A model generated the notes under the pieces. The model did no database searches. It was not told where the DNA came from and saw only the letters and a program-made list of their open reading frames with translations. Below are positions 33,573 to 41,504 of a stretch of DNA of 64,000 bases, piece by piece. Within the stretch, counting starts at the first letter, position 1; every line of letters begins with the position of its first letter. Origin of the DNA: CAWCDJ01 sp963796675 (GTDB lineage: Bacteria > Acidobacteriota > Terriglobia > Bryobacterales > Bryobacteraceae). Location of the stretch: assembly GCA_963796675.1 (NCBI GenBank), contig CAWCMS010000003.1, positions 310,001 through 374,000 on the forward strand, in the 5' to 3' direction. A program made the translations under genes and the position numbers.

Positions 33573-33746
33573 CTACGCCTCTTCGCAGGCCGACCAGATC
33601 GTGCGGATCTGGTCGAGCTCCTCCGGGCTCATCAGCGTGATGGACCGCCACAACCGCTGCAGGCGGTGCCGATGATGCCTCAAGTCGAACACTGCTACAA
33701 ACGCAATCATGCATACGAGCGAGAACAGTGCTGAATAGTGTTCCAT
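33573..33746 (-). CDS. Small membrane protein, unassigned
   Basis: A 57-residue protein: one hydrophobic helix (about residues 4-20, YSALFSLVCMIAFVAVF), a basic His-rich stretch RHHRHRLQRLWR, and a polar tail MSPEELDQIRTIWSACEEA. A GGAGG lies 13 bases before the chosen ATG and fits an in-frame TTG two codons earlier even better, so the true start may be there. It is 10 bases upstream of the DUF169 promoter region. No family is recognised. Confidence 0.5.
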   Translation of the reverse strand: MEHYSALFSLVCMIAFVAVFDLRHHRHRLQRLWRSITLMSPEELDQIRTIWSACEEA

Positions 33747-33919
33747 AAACAATTCCAATCCTCCGTGACTCATGAGAAATTATGGCTTTGGAGTCTCACC
33801 GATTACAGTCCCACGAGTACGGGATCGGTAACACCTAAGGTTCCGGCCGAGACGGCCTAGGCCTCGGACGGTACTCGACGGTTAACTTTACCCGCCTGGG
33901 TTAGCATAACTCCCGGGAT

Positions 33920-35011
33920 CTAATGCCTTTCGGGCCCGCGGAAATTCACAATCCGGTGGAAAGTGAGGAAATTTGCATCATGTCCGCGGGGAGCCCCGCC
34001 AGCCTCGTCGTCGAAGGCAGTCCGCGAGACGCAGACGATGTCCCGCCCGTCGAACTGCCAGTCCGGATATTGAAAGGCGTGACGTAGCGGATCGGGATGC
34101 GACACCACGATCCGTTCGACCCGCCAGTCCTTCAGGTCGCGCGAAGAAAGCAGCGCCAGCGTATTCCGCACCGAGGCCGGATCTTCCGCCGACCGGCTGT
34201 ACTGCTTCAATGCGGGATTCGCCAGAGCCCAGTACCGCCGGCTCTTCCGGTCGTAGCGGATGGTGAACTTCTTCGCGCCGCCCGGAAAATCCGTGAACGC
34301 TTCGAAGTGTAGCTCGCCGTCCTTCAGCTTCGCGATCGCGGCCTTCTCCACATTGTTCACGCGCAGCACGTCCACCAGCGAACCGTCCGGCGCGATCACC
34401 GCATTTCCTTCGAGCCAGTCCTTGCCCTCCGGAGCCTGCGCCGGGAACGCCAATCTCGCCGTCATGGTCCAGCTCTTCGGACTCATCAGATCAGAGCCCA
34501 CCGGCGCCGAAATCAGGAACGCTTCAAAATGTCCCCACGGACCTTGCGGGTGATACTCCATCGCGCGCCAGAGCCGCCCATCCTTCACCACCACCGGCAG
34601 CGGCGCCGTATGGTAGCCGGCCTCTTCGGTCAGCATCGAAGCGGCACTCCACGTCACACCGTCGCGCGACTTCCGGATCACGATCCGCCCGTACTCGCAG
34701 GTCGTCCCCATCAGGTAGACGGACCCCTTGTGTACAAACAGATTCGACCAGAACTGGTCGTGCATCTCCGCCGTTTTGCGCCAGGTCCTGCCGCGATCCC
34801 TGGAGAGAAATATCCTCGTCACCGCCGAGGTGGATTGCGTGGAATCCTTCCCGAAGAGATCGTGCGACGCCAGATAGTCGCCATTCGGCAGAATCGCGAT
34901 CGAAGGCGATCCGATGTACTGTGCGGCCACGGGCGGTTCGTGATCGATCACTACGCCTGGAGGAGCCGGCGCGGCCGCCAGCATCCAGGCCAACAGTGCG
35001 AGGGTCTGCAT
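33920..35011 (-). CDS. Exported sialidase/BNR-repeat-like protein
   Basis: A 363-residue exported protein (signal about residues 1-15) with Asp-box repeats of the sialidase fold, FLSRDRGRTW and KSRDGVTW, and a beta-propeller-like pattern throughout. The Arg triad of true sialidases cannot be confirmed from sequence alone, so the substrate is open. It begins 5 bases after the PLC-like gene, so the two form an operon. Its stop lies in a gap of about 150 bases next to the small membrane protein, where nothing else was seen. Confidence 0.75.
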   Translation of the reverse strand: MQTLALLAWMLAAAPAPPGVVIDHEPPVAAQYIGSPSIAILPNGDYLASHDLFGKDSTQSTSAVTRIFLSRDRGRTWRKTAEMHDQFWSNLFVHKGSVYLMGTTCEYGRIVIRKSRDGVTWSAASMLTEEAGYHTAPLPVVVKDGRLWRAMEYHPQGPWGHFEAFLISAPVGSDLMSPKSWTMTARLAFPAQAPEGKDWLEGNAVIAPDGSLVDVLRVNNVEKAAIAKLKDGELHFEAFTDFPGGAKKFTIRYDRKSRRYWALANPALKQYSRSAEDPASVRNTLALLSSRDLKDWRVERIVVSHPDPLRHAFQYPDWQFDGRDIVCVSRTAFDDEAGGAPRGHDANFLTFHRIVNFRGPERH

Positions 35012-35016
35012 GGTGG

Positions 35017-36000
35017 TTACTGCGCTTTCATGAAGGCTCTCAGAGCTTCATACTGATCGCTGGCGATCATGTCCACGCCGGCCGCCATCGCGGCCTTCCA
35101 ACGGGCTTCCACCGCCGCGTGCGAGCCGAAGTTGTAGCTCTTGTCCCAACCCTGGTTGTCGGCCGCCGTGAACCCATCGAGCGTGTAGAACCGGATCCAG
35201 TAGCCGAGCTGGTGCGCGTAGTTCACCAGTGCCTTCAGGCGCCGGTCGTCGGCTGCCGTCCAGTCGCCGGCCACCTGCTGGCCGCCTTCTTCCACTTCGT
35301 GCCAGGAGTTGTTCCACCACCGACGGTAATTAGTCGGCTTCTCCGGCAGCAATACTTCCGGAGGCAACGTCGCCAGCAGGTGCTCGTGCTCCGCCTTGGG
35401 CTGTGCCGGAATCTCTTTGGTGTGGGCCGAACCGAAGAGCCGCAGTTTTGCTCCCACCGGCACCTGGTTGTAGAAGACCTCTTCCTGTTCATCAGGCACC
35501 TCGGTCAGGACCAGCAAGGGCTTAGGTTCGAACGGCGACAGATGGTGTGGATCGTCCGTCTTCACCGCGGTGGTGATCCAGCCCTGGTACTCACCCAGCA
35601 GGTCCCACACCGCGTGCAGCAGCGGCGTCTGGTCGCTCTTGAAATCGAAGTGCACCACGATGATCGGCCATTGCGCGCGATGGTTTTCCGCCAACGCCTT
35701 CTCCACGATCGGCCGCACCCGCTCGAAGAAGTGTTCCTTCAGCGTGGGCTCGTGCCCCGTCGGTTCATCGGAGTGCGAAACGACCACCCGCCCCTTGCCG
35801 GTCGCGGGGTCCACGTACCATGCCAGATCCTGTTCGATGCCCACCGGAAATCCGGTCCCCAGGGCGCGTTCGATCCGGTTCTTGTATTCGCCTTTGTAGG
35901 GGTAGCAGTTATGCGCGTCGAGTAGCGGTTTTCCGTGATTCAGGTAGGTAAATTGCGCCCACGCGGGCATCGCCAAAAGGGTCAGAACAAGGAGCCTCAT
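35017..36000 (-). CDS. Exported PLC-like phosphodiesterase
   Basis: A 327-residue protein with a signal peptide (about residues 1-15). The TIM-barrel motifs match phosphatidylinositol-specific phospholipase C/glycerophosphodiesterases: LLDAHNCYPY (first His), PVGIEQDLAWY (E-x-D metal ligands), RVVVSHSDEP (second His) and IIVVHFDFKS. The C-terminal strand VDMIASDQYEALR closes the barrel. It should hydrolyse a phosphodiester in the periplasm; the substrate is unknown. TATCCT (36008-36013) lies 7 bases upstream. Confidence 0.8.
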   Translation of the reverse strand: MRLLVLTLLAMPAWAQFTYLNHGKPLLDAHNCYPYKGEYKNRIERALGTGFPVGIEQDLAWYVDPATGKGRVVVSHSDEPTGHEPTLKEHFFERVRPIVEKALAENHRAQWPIIVVHFDFKSDQTPLLHAVWDLLGEYQGWITTAVKTDDPHHLSPFEPKPLLVLTEVPDEQEEVFYNQVPVGAKLRLFGSAHTKEIPAQPKAEHEHLLATLPPEVLLPEKPTNYRRWWNNSWHEVEEGGQQVAGDWTAADDRRLKALVNYAHQLGYWIRFYTLDGFTAADNQGWDKSYNFGSHAAVEARWKAAMAAGVDMIASDQYEALRAFMKAQ

Positions 36001-36007
36001 ATCCGCC

Positions 36008-36036
36008 AGGATAGCAGCGCCGAGTTTCGATACCAT
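36008..36036. promoter_or_regulatory. Divergent -10 boxes of two leaderless genes
   Basis: TATCCT on the minus strand (36008-36013, 7 bases before 36000) and TACCAT on the plus strand (36031-36036, 7 bases before 36044). Confidence 0.45.
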
Positions 36037-36043
36037 TGAGGGC

Positions 36044-36643
36044 ATGAAAAAGTCGGTAACGGTAATCTTCCTGCTCACCCTCTGCGTCGGGATCGCCGCC
36101 GCGCAGAAAGCTCCGGTCCCCGGTAAGGACGGCTGGGTCAGCATGTTCGACGGCAAGACGCTCAATGGCTGGAAGGCCAACGAGCATCCCGAAAGTTGGA
36201 AGGTGGTCGATGGCGCGATCGTTGGCAATGGTCCGGCAAGCCATCTTTTCTGGATGGAGCGCGAATGCCAGGACTGCGAGTTCCGCGCCGAAGTGAAGCT
36301 CAACCATAGCGGCAATTCCGGCATGTACGTCCGCGCCGCCTTCGGTCCGGGCTTCCCCAAAGGCTACGAGGCACAGGTCGAAAACACCTCGCCCGATCCG
36401 CAAAAGACCGGAAGTCTCTATGGAATCTGCAAAGTGACCGACCAGCTCATCGGCGACGATATCTGGTGGACGCAGGACGTGACCATTCGCGGCGATCACG
36501 TGGTTATCAAGGTGAACGGCAAGACGGTCACCGATTGCGACGACCCGCAAGCCCGCTTCAGCAAAGGCTACCTTGCCCTCCAGCAGCACAACCTGGGCAG
36601 CGTCGTCAGCTACCGCAACCTCATGATGCGCCCCTTAAAGTAG
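36044..36643 (+). CDS. Exported DUF1080 (3-keto-disaccharide hydrolase-like) protein
   Basis: A 199-residue exported protein (signal about residues 1-20) with the DUF1080 jelly-roll pattern: WVSMFDGKTLNGWKANE, SWKVVDGAIVGNG, CEFRAEVKLNHSGNSGMYVR and GYLALQQHNLGSVVSYRN. DUF1080 proteins act on 3-keto-glycosides in several bacteria, often with Gfo/Idh/MocA oxidoreductases. Gfo/Idh/MocA genes occur elsewhere in this window but not adjacent. The 36663-36688 hairpin follows. Confidence 0.87.
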   Translation: MKKSVTVIFLLTLCVGIAAAQKAPVPGKDGWVSMFDGKTLNGWKANEHPESWKVVDGAIVGNGPASHLFWMERECQDCEFRAEVKLNHSGNSGMYVRAAFGPGFPKGYEAQVENTSPDPQKTGSLYGICKVTDQLIGDDIWWTQDVTIRGDHVVIKVNGKTVTDCDDPQARFSKGYLALQQHNLGSVVSYRNLMMRPLK

Positions 36644-36662
36644 AGGAAAGAGTCGCCGCCGG

Positions 36663-36688
36663 TGCGGGCGAGCCGAAACTCGCCCGCA
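36663..36688. terminator. Bidirectional terminator hairpin
   Basis: TGCGGGCGAG-CCGAAA-CTCGCCCGCA is a perfect 10-bp stem between the convergent DUF1080 gene and the small exported gene at 36706. Confidence 0.7.
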
Positions 36689-36705
36689 GACCGCGGGAAA
36701 CCCCC

Positions 36706-36951
36706 TTAGTGTTCGCGGGAGAACTGGATACCGGCGTGCACCTCTTCGAGCGCCACCTTGACGGCGTCCATGGCCTTCGCGCGATGGCCTCCCTTATCGG
36801 GGACGGCTTTTCGCAATTCCGCCTCGGCCTGCCGGAGCAGGTTCTCCGCGGCTTCCATGTGAGGCTGCGCGGCCTTCGCGCTGCCAACGGCGACCGCTGC
36901 AATACCGGCCACGGCCAACAGCTGCTCGATGCTCTCTCTACGTGTCGTCAT
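36706..36951 (-). CDS. Small exported helical protein of unknown function
   Basis: An 81-residue protein begins MTTRRESIEQLLAVAG, followed by a short alanine-rich hydrophobic stretch that may be a signal. A helical region with heptad-like spacing, MEAAENLLRQAEAELRKAV, comes next, and the protein ends HAGIQFSREH. AAAGGACCGTT before the ATG is a good ribosome site, which chooses this start over one 17 codons upstream. No family is recognised. Confidence 0.65.
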   Translation of the reverse strand: MTTRRESIEQLLAVAGIAAVAVGSAKAAQPHMEAAENLLRQAEAELRKAVPDKGGHRAKAMDAVKVALEEVHAGIQFSREH

Positions 36952-37182
36952 AACGGTCCTTTCACTTGAACTTGAACTAGAGACAACGGGTCCCGGCTCC
37001 ACCAGCCGCGCGGCCGGCAGGCTGTTCGATCATTCTACCCGGAGAACCGACCTCATTGGGTCCCGGAATTGTTCAGGTGGAACCCCGGTTATGGCCTGGT
37101 ACCTCCCAAAGTTATCTGCATTTTTGGCCTCGCGACACCTTGTCCTGACTTCCACCGATTCGCTATGAACGTGGGTGAGGTA

Positions 37183-37986
37183 ATGTCCACCTTGACGAAG
37201 CTACTATTGTTGTCTGCCTTGGCCTTCTCCTTCGGCCTTTCTACCGCCTCGGCCGGTACTTTGTATGCGATGGATGACGCAACGAATACGCTCCTGCAAA
37301 TTGACACGAACACGGTGGCGATCAGCGTTGTCGGTTACACAGGCATCTCCTCAGGAGATTTCGGGGATCTCACCTATGATGCAGCGAACGGCCAGTTGTA
37401 TTGGGTGGCCGGCCGTGGTAACGACAATCTCTACACCATCAATCCAGTGACCGGGGCGGCCACCCTGGTGGGCTACCACGGTATCGAGGACTTGTTTGCG
37501 CTGGCATGGGACCCGAGTAACAACACCCTCTATGGGGAAGCCAGCAGCGGCTCTTTCTATTCTCTGGATTCGACAACCGGCGCCGCCACCTACATCGGCG
37601 GTAACTCGGTTTACCCGGGAGGCCTCGTCTTCAACTCTCTGACGGGCATGCTGTACCTTCTTCAGGCCGGAAGCGACAACCTGTATTCCATTGATGTGGC
37701 GACAGGCGCGGCAACTCACGTGCAAGGTGGAGCGAATTCCATCAACGACAACGGCGCCGCTTACGATCCATCGACCAATACCTACTGGGCAGACACCTGG
37801 AGCAACGTACTGGTCCACTACAGCGCCGACTTCAGTTCTTCAACGACGTATTCCTATTCGGACCCGATGGACGGCATCGCTTATGTCGGCGGCGCCACCG
37901 CCGCTCCGGAACCCGGCACCACAATGTTGTTGGGCGGTGGATTGCTGGCCGCCGGGCTATTGCGTTTCCGCAAACGCGTGCGGTAG
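37183..37986 (+). CDS. PEP-CTERM protein with repeated beta-propeller units
   Basis: A 267-residue protein. After a signal peptide (about residues 4-24) come repeated units with the pattern NLYTINPVTGAATLVGY, FYSLDSTTGAATYIGG and NLYSIDVATGAATHVQG, each about 45 residues apart. This predicts a YVTN/DUF4394-like propeller. The C-terminal sorting signal reads APEPGTTMLLGGG, then a hydrophobic helix and FRKRVR. The ATG at 37183 has GAGG close by; an ATG six codons upstream (37165) is possible. It is probably surface-anchored or secreted through exosortase. Confidence 0.85.
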   Translation: MSTLTKLLLLSALAFSFGLSTASAGTLYAMDDATNTLLQIDTNTVAISVVGYTGISSGDFGDLTYDAANGQLYWVAGRGNDNLYTINPVTGAATLVGYHGIEDLFALAWDPSNNTLYGEASSGSFYSLDSTTGAATYIGGNSVYPGGLVFNSLTGMLYLLQAGSDNLYSIDVATGAATHVQGGANSINDNGAAYDPSTNTYWADTWSNVLVHYSADFSSSTTYSYSDPMDGIAYVGGATAAPEPGTTMLLGGGLLAAGLLRFRKRVR

Positions 37987-37988
37987 CG

Positions 37989-39564
37989 CTACTGCAGCAT
38001 CGCGAAGCCGAACAGCGTGTCCCCGGCGGCGACTACGAGGTACTGTGTCCCGTCCAGTTCGTAGGTGATCGGGCCATTGGTCACCGAGTTACCCAGATTT
38101 GCATGCCAGAGCGGGTTGCCGTTCTCGGGGTCCAGCGCGACCAGGTTGCCCGAACCGTCTCCGGCGAAGAGCAGCTTGCCGGCAGTCGATAGCAGCCCCG
38201 AGCGGCCGCCATCTTCCCACTTGTGGACCCACCGGATCTTCCCCGTCTTGTAATCGATCGCTTCGAGCATCGACTCGCCCCATCCGCCGCGATCGTTGCC
38301 GCCCCAGCCTTCCGGCTTATCGCTCGGGTCGTAGATGTAATAGACGCTGAACGCCCGGGCGGCACTAACGTAGAACAGACCCGGTCTCGGGATCGTAAGT
38401 GGGAGGCGGCCAGTTCGTGGCGCCGCCCTGATTGGGTGTCACCAGCGCGCCATCGAGCTGCGGCTGCTTGGCGGGATTCGGAATCGGCGAACCCTTCGCA
38501 TCCACGCCTTTCGACCAATTGAGCTTCACGAATTCCGAACTGACTAAATTCTTGCCGGTGGCGCGATCGAGCACGAAGAAGTAGCCGTTGCGGCTGGCCT
38601 GGGCCACGAGCTTGCGCTGCTGGCCGCCGATTTCGCCGTCGATCAGTACGGGCGTCTGAGTCGCGTCCCAATCGTGCGTGTCGTGCGGCGAAGATTGGAA
38701 GTACCACTTCATTTTCCCGTCATCCGGATTGAGCGCCACGATCGACGCGGTGAACAGGTTCGCGCCGGCGCGCGCCTTCCCAGCGATCACCGGTTGAGGA
38801 TTGCCGGTGGGAACGTAGAGCAGGTTCAGGTCCGGATCGTAAGTCGGGGTGAGCCAGGTCATGCCGCCGCCGTGCTTCATCGCTTCTTCACTAGGCCACG
38901 AATCGGAGCCGGGCTCGCCCATCTTCTGCGGGACTGTGTACCAGCGCCACTGCAGATCGCCCGTTTCCGGATCGTGCGATTCGATGTAGCCGGGGCGGTC
39001 GAGATCGTCGCCGCTTACCCCGGTGATGATGTGGTTGCGGACGACCAGCGGCGACATGGAGCCGAAGTAATACTGGTCGAGGTCGCAGACGGACGTGTGC
39101 CAGCGCTCCTTGCCGTCGTTGCGGTTGAGCGATACCAGGTGGCAATCGGGGGTCTCGAAATACAGCCAGTTCCCATACACCGCCACACCGCGGTTGCCGA
39201 TGTGGTCGCCGCCATGGGAGGTCCACAGATAATGCCAGACTTCCCGGCCGGTGCGCGCATCGACGGCCCACACATTGTCCGGCATGGTGAAGTAGAGGAC
39301 GCCATCCACTTGCACCGGAGTGGCGGAGACGCGTCCGCCGAAGCGCCGCCGGGCGCGCCGGCCGCGCGGTAGACCCAGGAGAGGGACAGCGATTTGATAT
39401 TCGATTGATTAATGCGGGAAAGCGGGCTGAAGCGCCGTCCGGAGTAGTCGCCATTGTAAGTGGGCCACGAGCCGGTGGGCGGCGCGGCAAGGTTCAGATG
39501 GATGGAAGCCGTCCTGCGCCAGAAGCGCCGTGCACGCGAGAAGAAGGGTGGCGAAGGATTTCAT
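37989..39564 (-). pseudogene. Quinoprotein of module 3, interrupted by three apparent frameshifts
   Basis: The gene starts with the ATG at 39564 (signal KSFATLLLACTALLAQDGF), overlapping the cytochrome stop as ATGA. Three shifts are needed to read the family sequence. Near 39489-39490 one extra base joins HPSEP to GSWPTYNGDYSGRRFSP. Near 39330-39340 a lost base joins SLSLSWVYR to VSATPVQVDGVLYF. At 38380-38382 an extra C in CCC (GGG on the coding strand) joins YDPETG to LFYVSAARAF. The longest intact part, 38365-39315, holds the propeller core with SPHDTHDWDATQTP; as in module 1 there is no vicinal Cys pair. Either a decaying gene or assembly errors in GC-rich runs. Confidence 0.75.
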
Positions 39565-40601
39565 TTCAGGGTCTCCAGGTAGGCGACGATGTCGTGGATG
39601 TTCTTGTCGGTATATTGATCGAGAAGCTGGTGATGGGCCTCGACAGGGTCATTCTTGACGACCTTCACGGAAGGACCGCGCTCGAAGGAACGGTAGCGGC
39701 CCGAGGCGTCGCGCAGGGCGACATTGAAATCGTCGAGGTGCAGCAAGGTGCCGGTAATCGCTTCGCCGGAAGCCGGGGTGACCGTAACCTTCACCGGGCT
39801 GCCGGACGCGTTGCCCCGTCCGCGGCCTCCGCGGCCGCTGCCCGGAAAGAGGAAGCCCTGCTGGAGCGCCGGCGGATCCATGCGCGAAGCGATGTGCGCG
39901 AGGTCTCCGGTGACCGAGTGGCACGTGGAGCAGCGGCCCTCGCCACTGAAGTATTTCGCGCCGGCCGCGGCATCGCCGGTGAGCAGGTTCTGAATCCGGA
40001 GCGCGGCGCGCAGCGTGTTGTAGACCTCCTGGTGGATCGTGTGAGAAAGGTCGACGATCTGCGCGTCGGTGAGCTGGGAGACCGGCGTAGTCTGGGTCGG
40101 GTGCCCTTTGCGAAGGAACGGCCCGAGGGTGCTGCCGTAACGGTCGTGGAGGATGACTTCGGAGCGGACGAGATCGGCGCCGCGTTCGGAGCCTCGGGCG
40201 TGCGTACCGTGGCAGGTGATGCACTCGGCGGCGTAGACCTTGCGCCCGCGATTGGCGGCGGCTTCATCGATCACCTGCTTATCGGCTGGCCCCGGGGAGA
40301 ACGCCGCGGGGCGCCCCCGGCCGGCAGTTGGAGCCGGTACAGGCGACGATGGGCTGTAGTTCGCCGCCAGATAGTTGAGAATGAGCGCGAACTCCTGGTC
40401 GCTGGCCTTGGCGCCGCGGGCAATCATGGAATTGATGCTCTCCTGCCATTGCGCGCGGTTCCGCCGCTGGGAAGTGACGGTTTCGACCGTATGGCAGGCG
40501 CCGCAAACTCTGTTAAAGGTCTCTCTCGCTCCCGGCGGTGTCTGCGCAAAGCCCACCACGGGGCAGAGCAGCAGCATGGCCGCACCGATACGCAATCGCA
40601 T
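39561..40601 (-). CDS. Exported trihaem cytochrome c, partner of quinoprotein module 3
   Basis: A 346-residue protein with a signal segment (about residues 1-20) and three haem motifs: CGACH (33-37), CITCH (near 125) and CSTCH (near 220). A Gly/Arg-rich linker SGRGGRGRGNASGS follows the third. The C-terminal domain, ending DPVEAHHQLLDQYTDKNIHDIVAYLETLK, matches that of the dihaem cytochrome at 12212, so this protein is like that one with an extra N-terminal domain. GAGGGG precedes the ATG at 40601. The gene is intact although its coupled quinoprotein partner is not. Confidence 0.88.
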   Translation of the reverse strand: MRLRIGAAMLLLCPVVGFAQTPPGARETFNRVCGACHTVETVTSQRRNRAQWQESINSMIARGAKASDQEFALILNYLAANYSPSSPVPAPTAGRGRPAAFSPGPADKQVIDEAAANRGRKVYAAECITCHGTHARGSERGADLVRSEVILHDRYGSTLGPFLRKGHPTQTTPVSQLTDAQIVDLSHTIHQEVYNTLRAALRIQNLLTGDAAAGAKYFSGEGRCSTCHSVTGDLAHIASRMDPPALQQGFLFPGSGRGGRGRGNASGSPVKVTVTPASGEAITGTLLHLDDFNVALRDASGRYRSFERGPSVKVVKNDPVEAHHQLLDQYTDKNIHDIVAYLETLK

Positions 40602-40720
40602 TCCGAATTCCCCTCTCAAGAAGACCGGACTCGCCGGCTACTGGACAAGTTTACAACGGGAAACGGGACCGCCCGAAAGCGAGGACCGCGGGGTGGCATC
40701 GGAACTGCTGCGAAGAAGGT

Positions 40721-41134
40721 ATGAGTAACTCCAGCACCATCACGAGGCGACCGGATGCCCGGTTGATTCGTCCCGAGGAATGGAATTCATTCCTGGCGGA
40801 ATTCACCCGCGAATATCGCGGAGCTCATGCCCGCCTGGAAGTGATCGGTGCGAATACCGATACGGGCTACCAGGTAGAAATCGAGGATCAGCCGTTCGGG
40901 GGCGCCTCCGCGGATACAAAAGATCGGGAACGCACAGTTTGGATCACGTTCGGTTCGGGACCGAAGGACCATCTGTCGCACGGCATCGAACGGGTGACAG
41001 CCATCCGCACGCTACAGCCTTCGGAAGGACGCGGCGCCGTCCTCGAAGTGGAAACAGCCGACGGCACGAAGAACCTCCTGGAACTCTCCGGGGCCTCCGA
41101 CTTCGCACTGCCGCCGGGAGACGAACCTCGCTAG
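40721..41134 (+). CDS. DUF5335-like protein of unknown function
   Basis: A 137-residue soluble protein: RLIRPEEWNSFLAEFTREYRG at the N-terminus, then GYQVEIEDQPFGG and TVWITFGSGPKDHLSHGIE, similar to DUF5335. It has no signal peptide or catalytic motif. GAAGAAGG stands just before the ATG. It is divergent from the cytochrome gene by 119 bases and co-directional with the large TonB-type gene, but 370 bases separate them. Confidence 0.65.
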   Translation: MSNSSTITRRPDARLIRPEEWNSFLAEFTREYRGAHARLEVIGANTDTGYQVEIEDQPFGGASADTKDRERTVWITFGSGPKDHLSHGIERVTAIRTLQPSEGRGAVLEVETADGTKNLLELSGASDFALPPGDEPR

Positions 41135-41254
41135 AATCCCGATGGCGTGAAGCCCGCCCCGCCACGGGAATCGAACCGGATCGCCAGATCCGAATCTACT
41201 GCCCCCGGCGATTAACTGCCGATGAAGATCATGAGTTTTTTAGCAAATTATAGT

Positions 41255-41282
41255 TTGCGTTATCGGTAAATCGTAGTATATT
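41255..41282 (+). promoter_or_regulatory. Promoter of the TonB-type gene
   Basis: TTGCGT (41255-41260), a 16-bp spacer and TATATT (41277-41282) lie in the only AT-rich stretch of this gap, about 220 bases upstream of the ATG at 41505. Confidence 0.5.
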
Positions 41283-41288
41283 GATGTC

Positions 41289-41504
41289 ACCATTTTGAGT
41301 TGGTGAACGCCGACGTTTGGGACCGTTAGAGAAACGGCCCGGACGTTTCTGCTGTGCAACAGCAGTCACCGATTACCGGCCGGCAGAGCCGGAGGCAGGA
41401 TCCCGTCAGATGTTTGGAGCATAGGAATCCTGCACAACATATCCGAGTAGGCCCCCAGCGCGCGACAGACGACCGAGATCACCCAATTGTCGTAGGGAGC
41501 GTGT
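41289..41504 (+). ncRNA. Long structured 5' leader of the TonB-type gene, possible cis-regulatory RNA
   Basis: Four potential stems occur in order. GGGACCGTT (41319-41327) pairs with AACGGCCC (41333-41340), with one bulge. CTGCTG (41349-41354) pairs with CAGCAG (41360-41365). CCGGC (41376-41380) pairs with GCCGG (41388-41392). GCAGGAT (41395-41401) pairs with ATCCTGC (41427-41433). A long leader is exceptional in this window, where many genes look leaderless. I could not match it to a known riboswitch class. Confidence 0.4.

Noticed and set aside
41155..41220. tRNA-like piece containing GGGAATCGAACC (T-loop-like in reverse)
   Set aside because: The flanking bases do not form T-arm, anticodon or acceptor stems, so no tRNA can be drawn; it may be a remnant at best.
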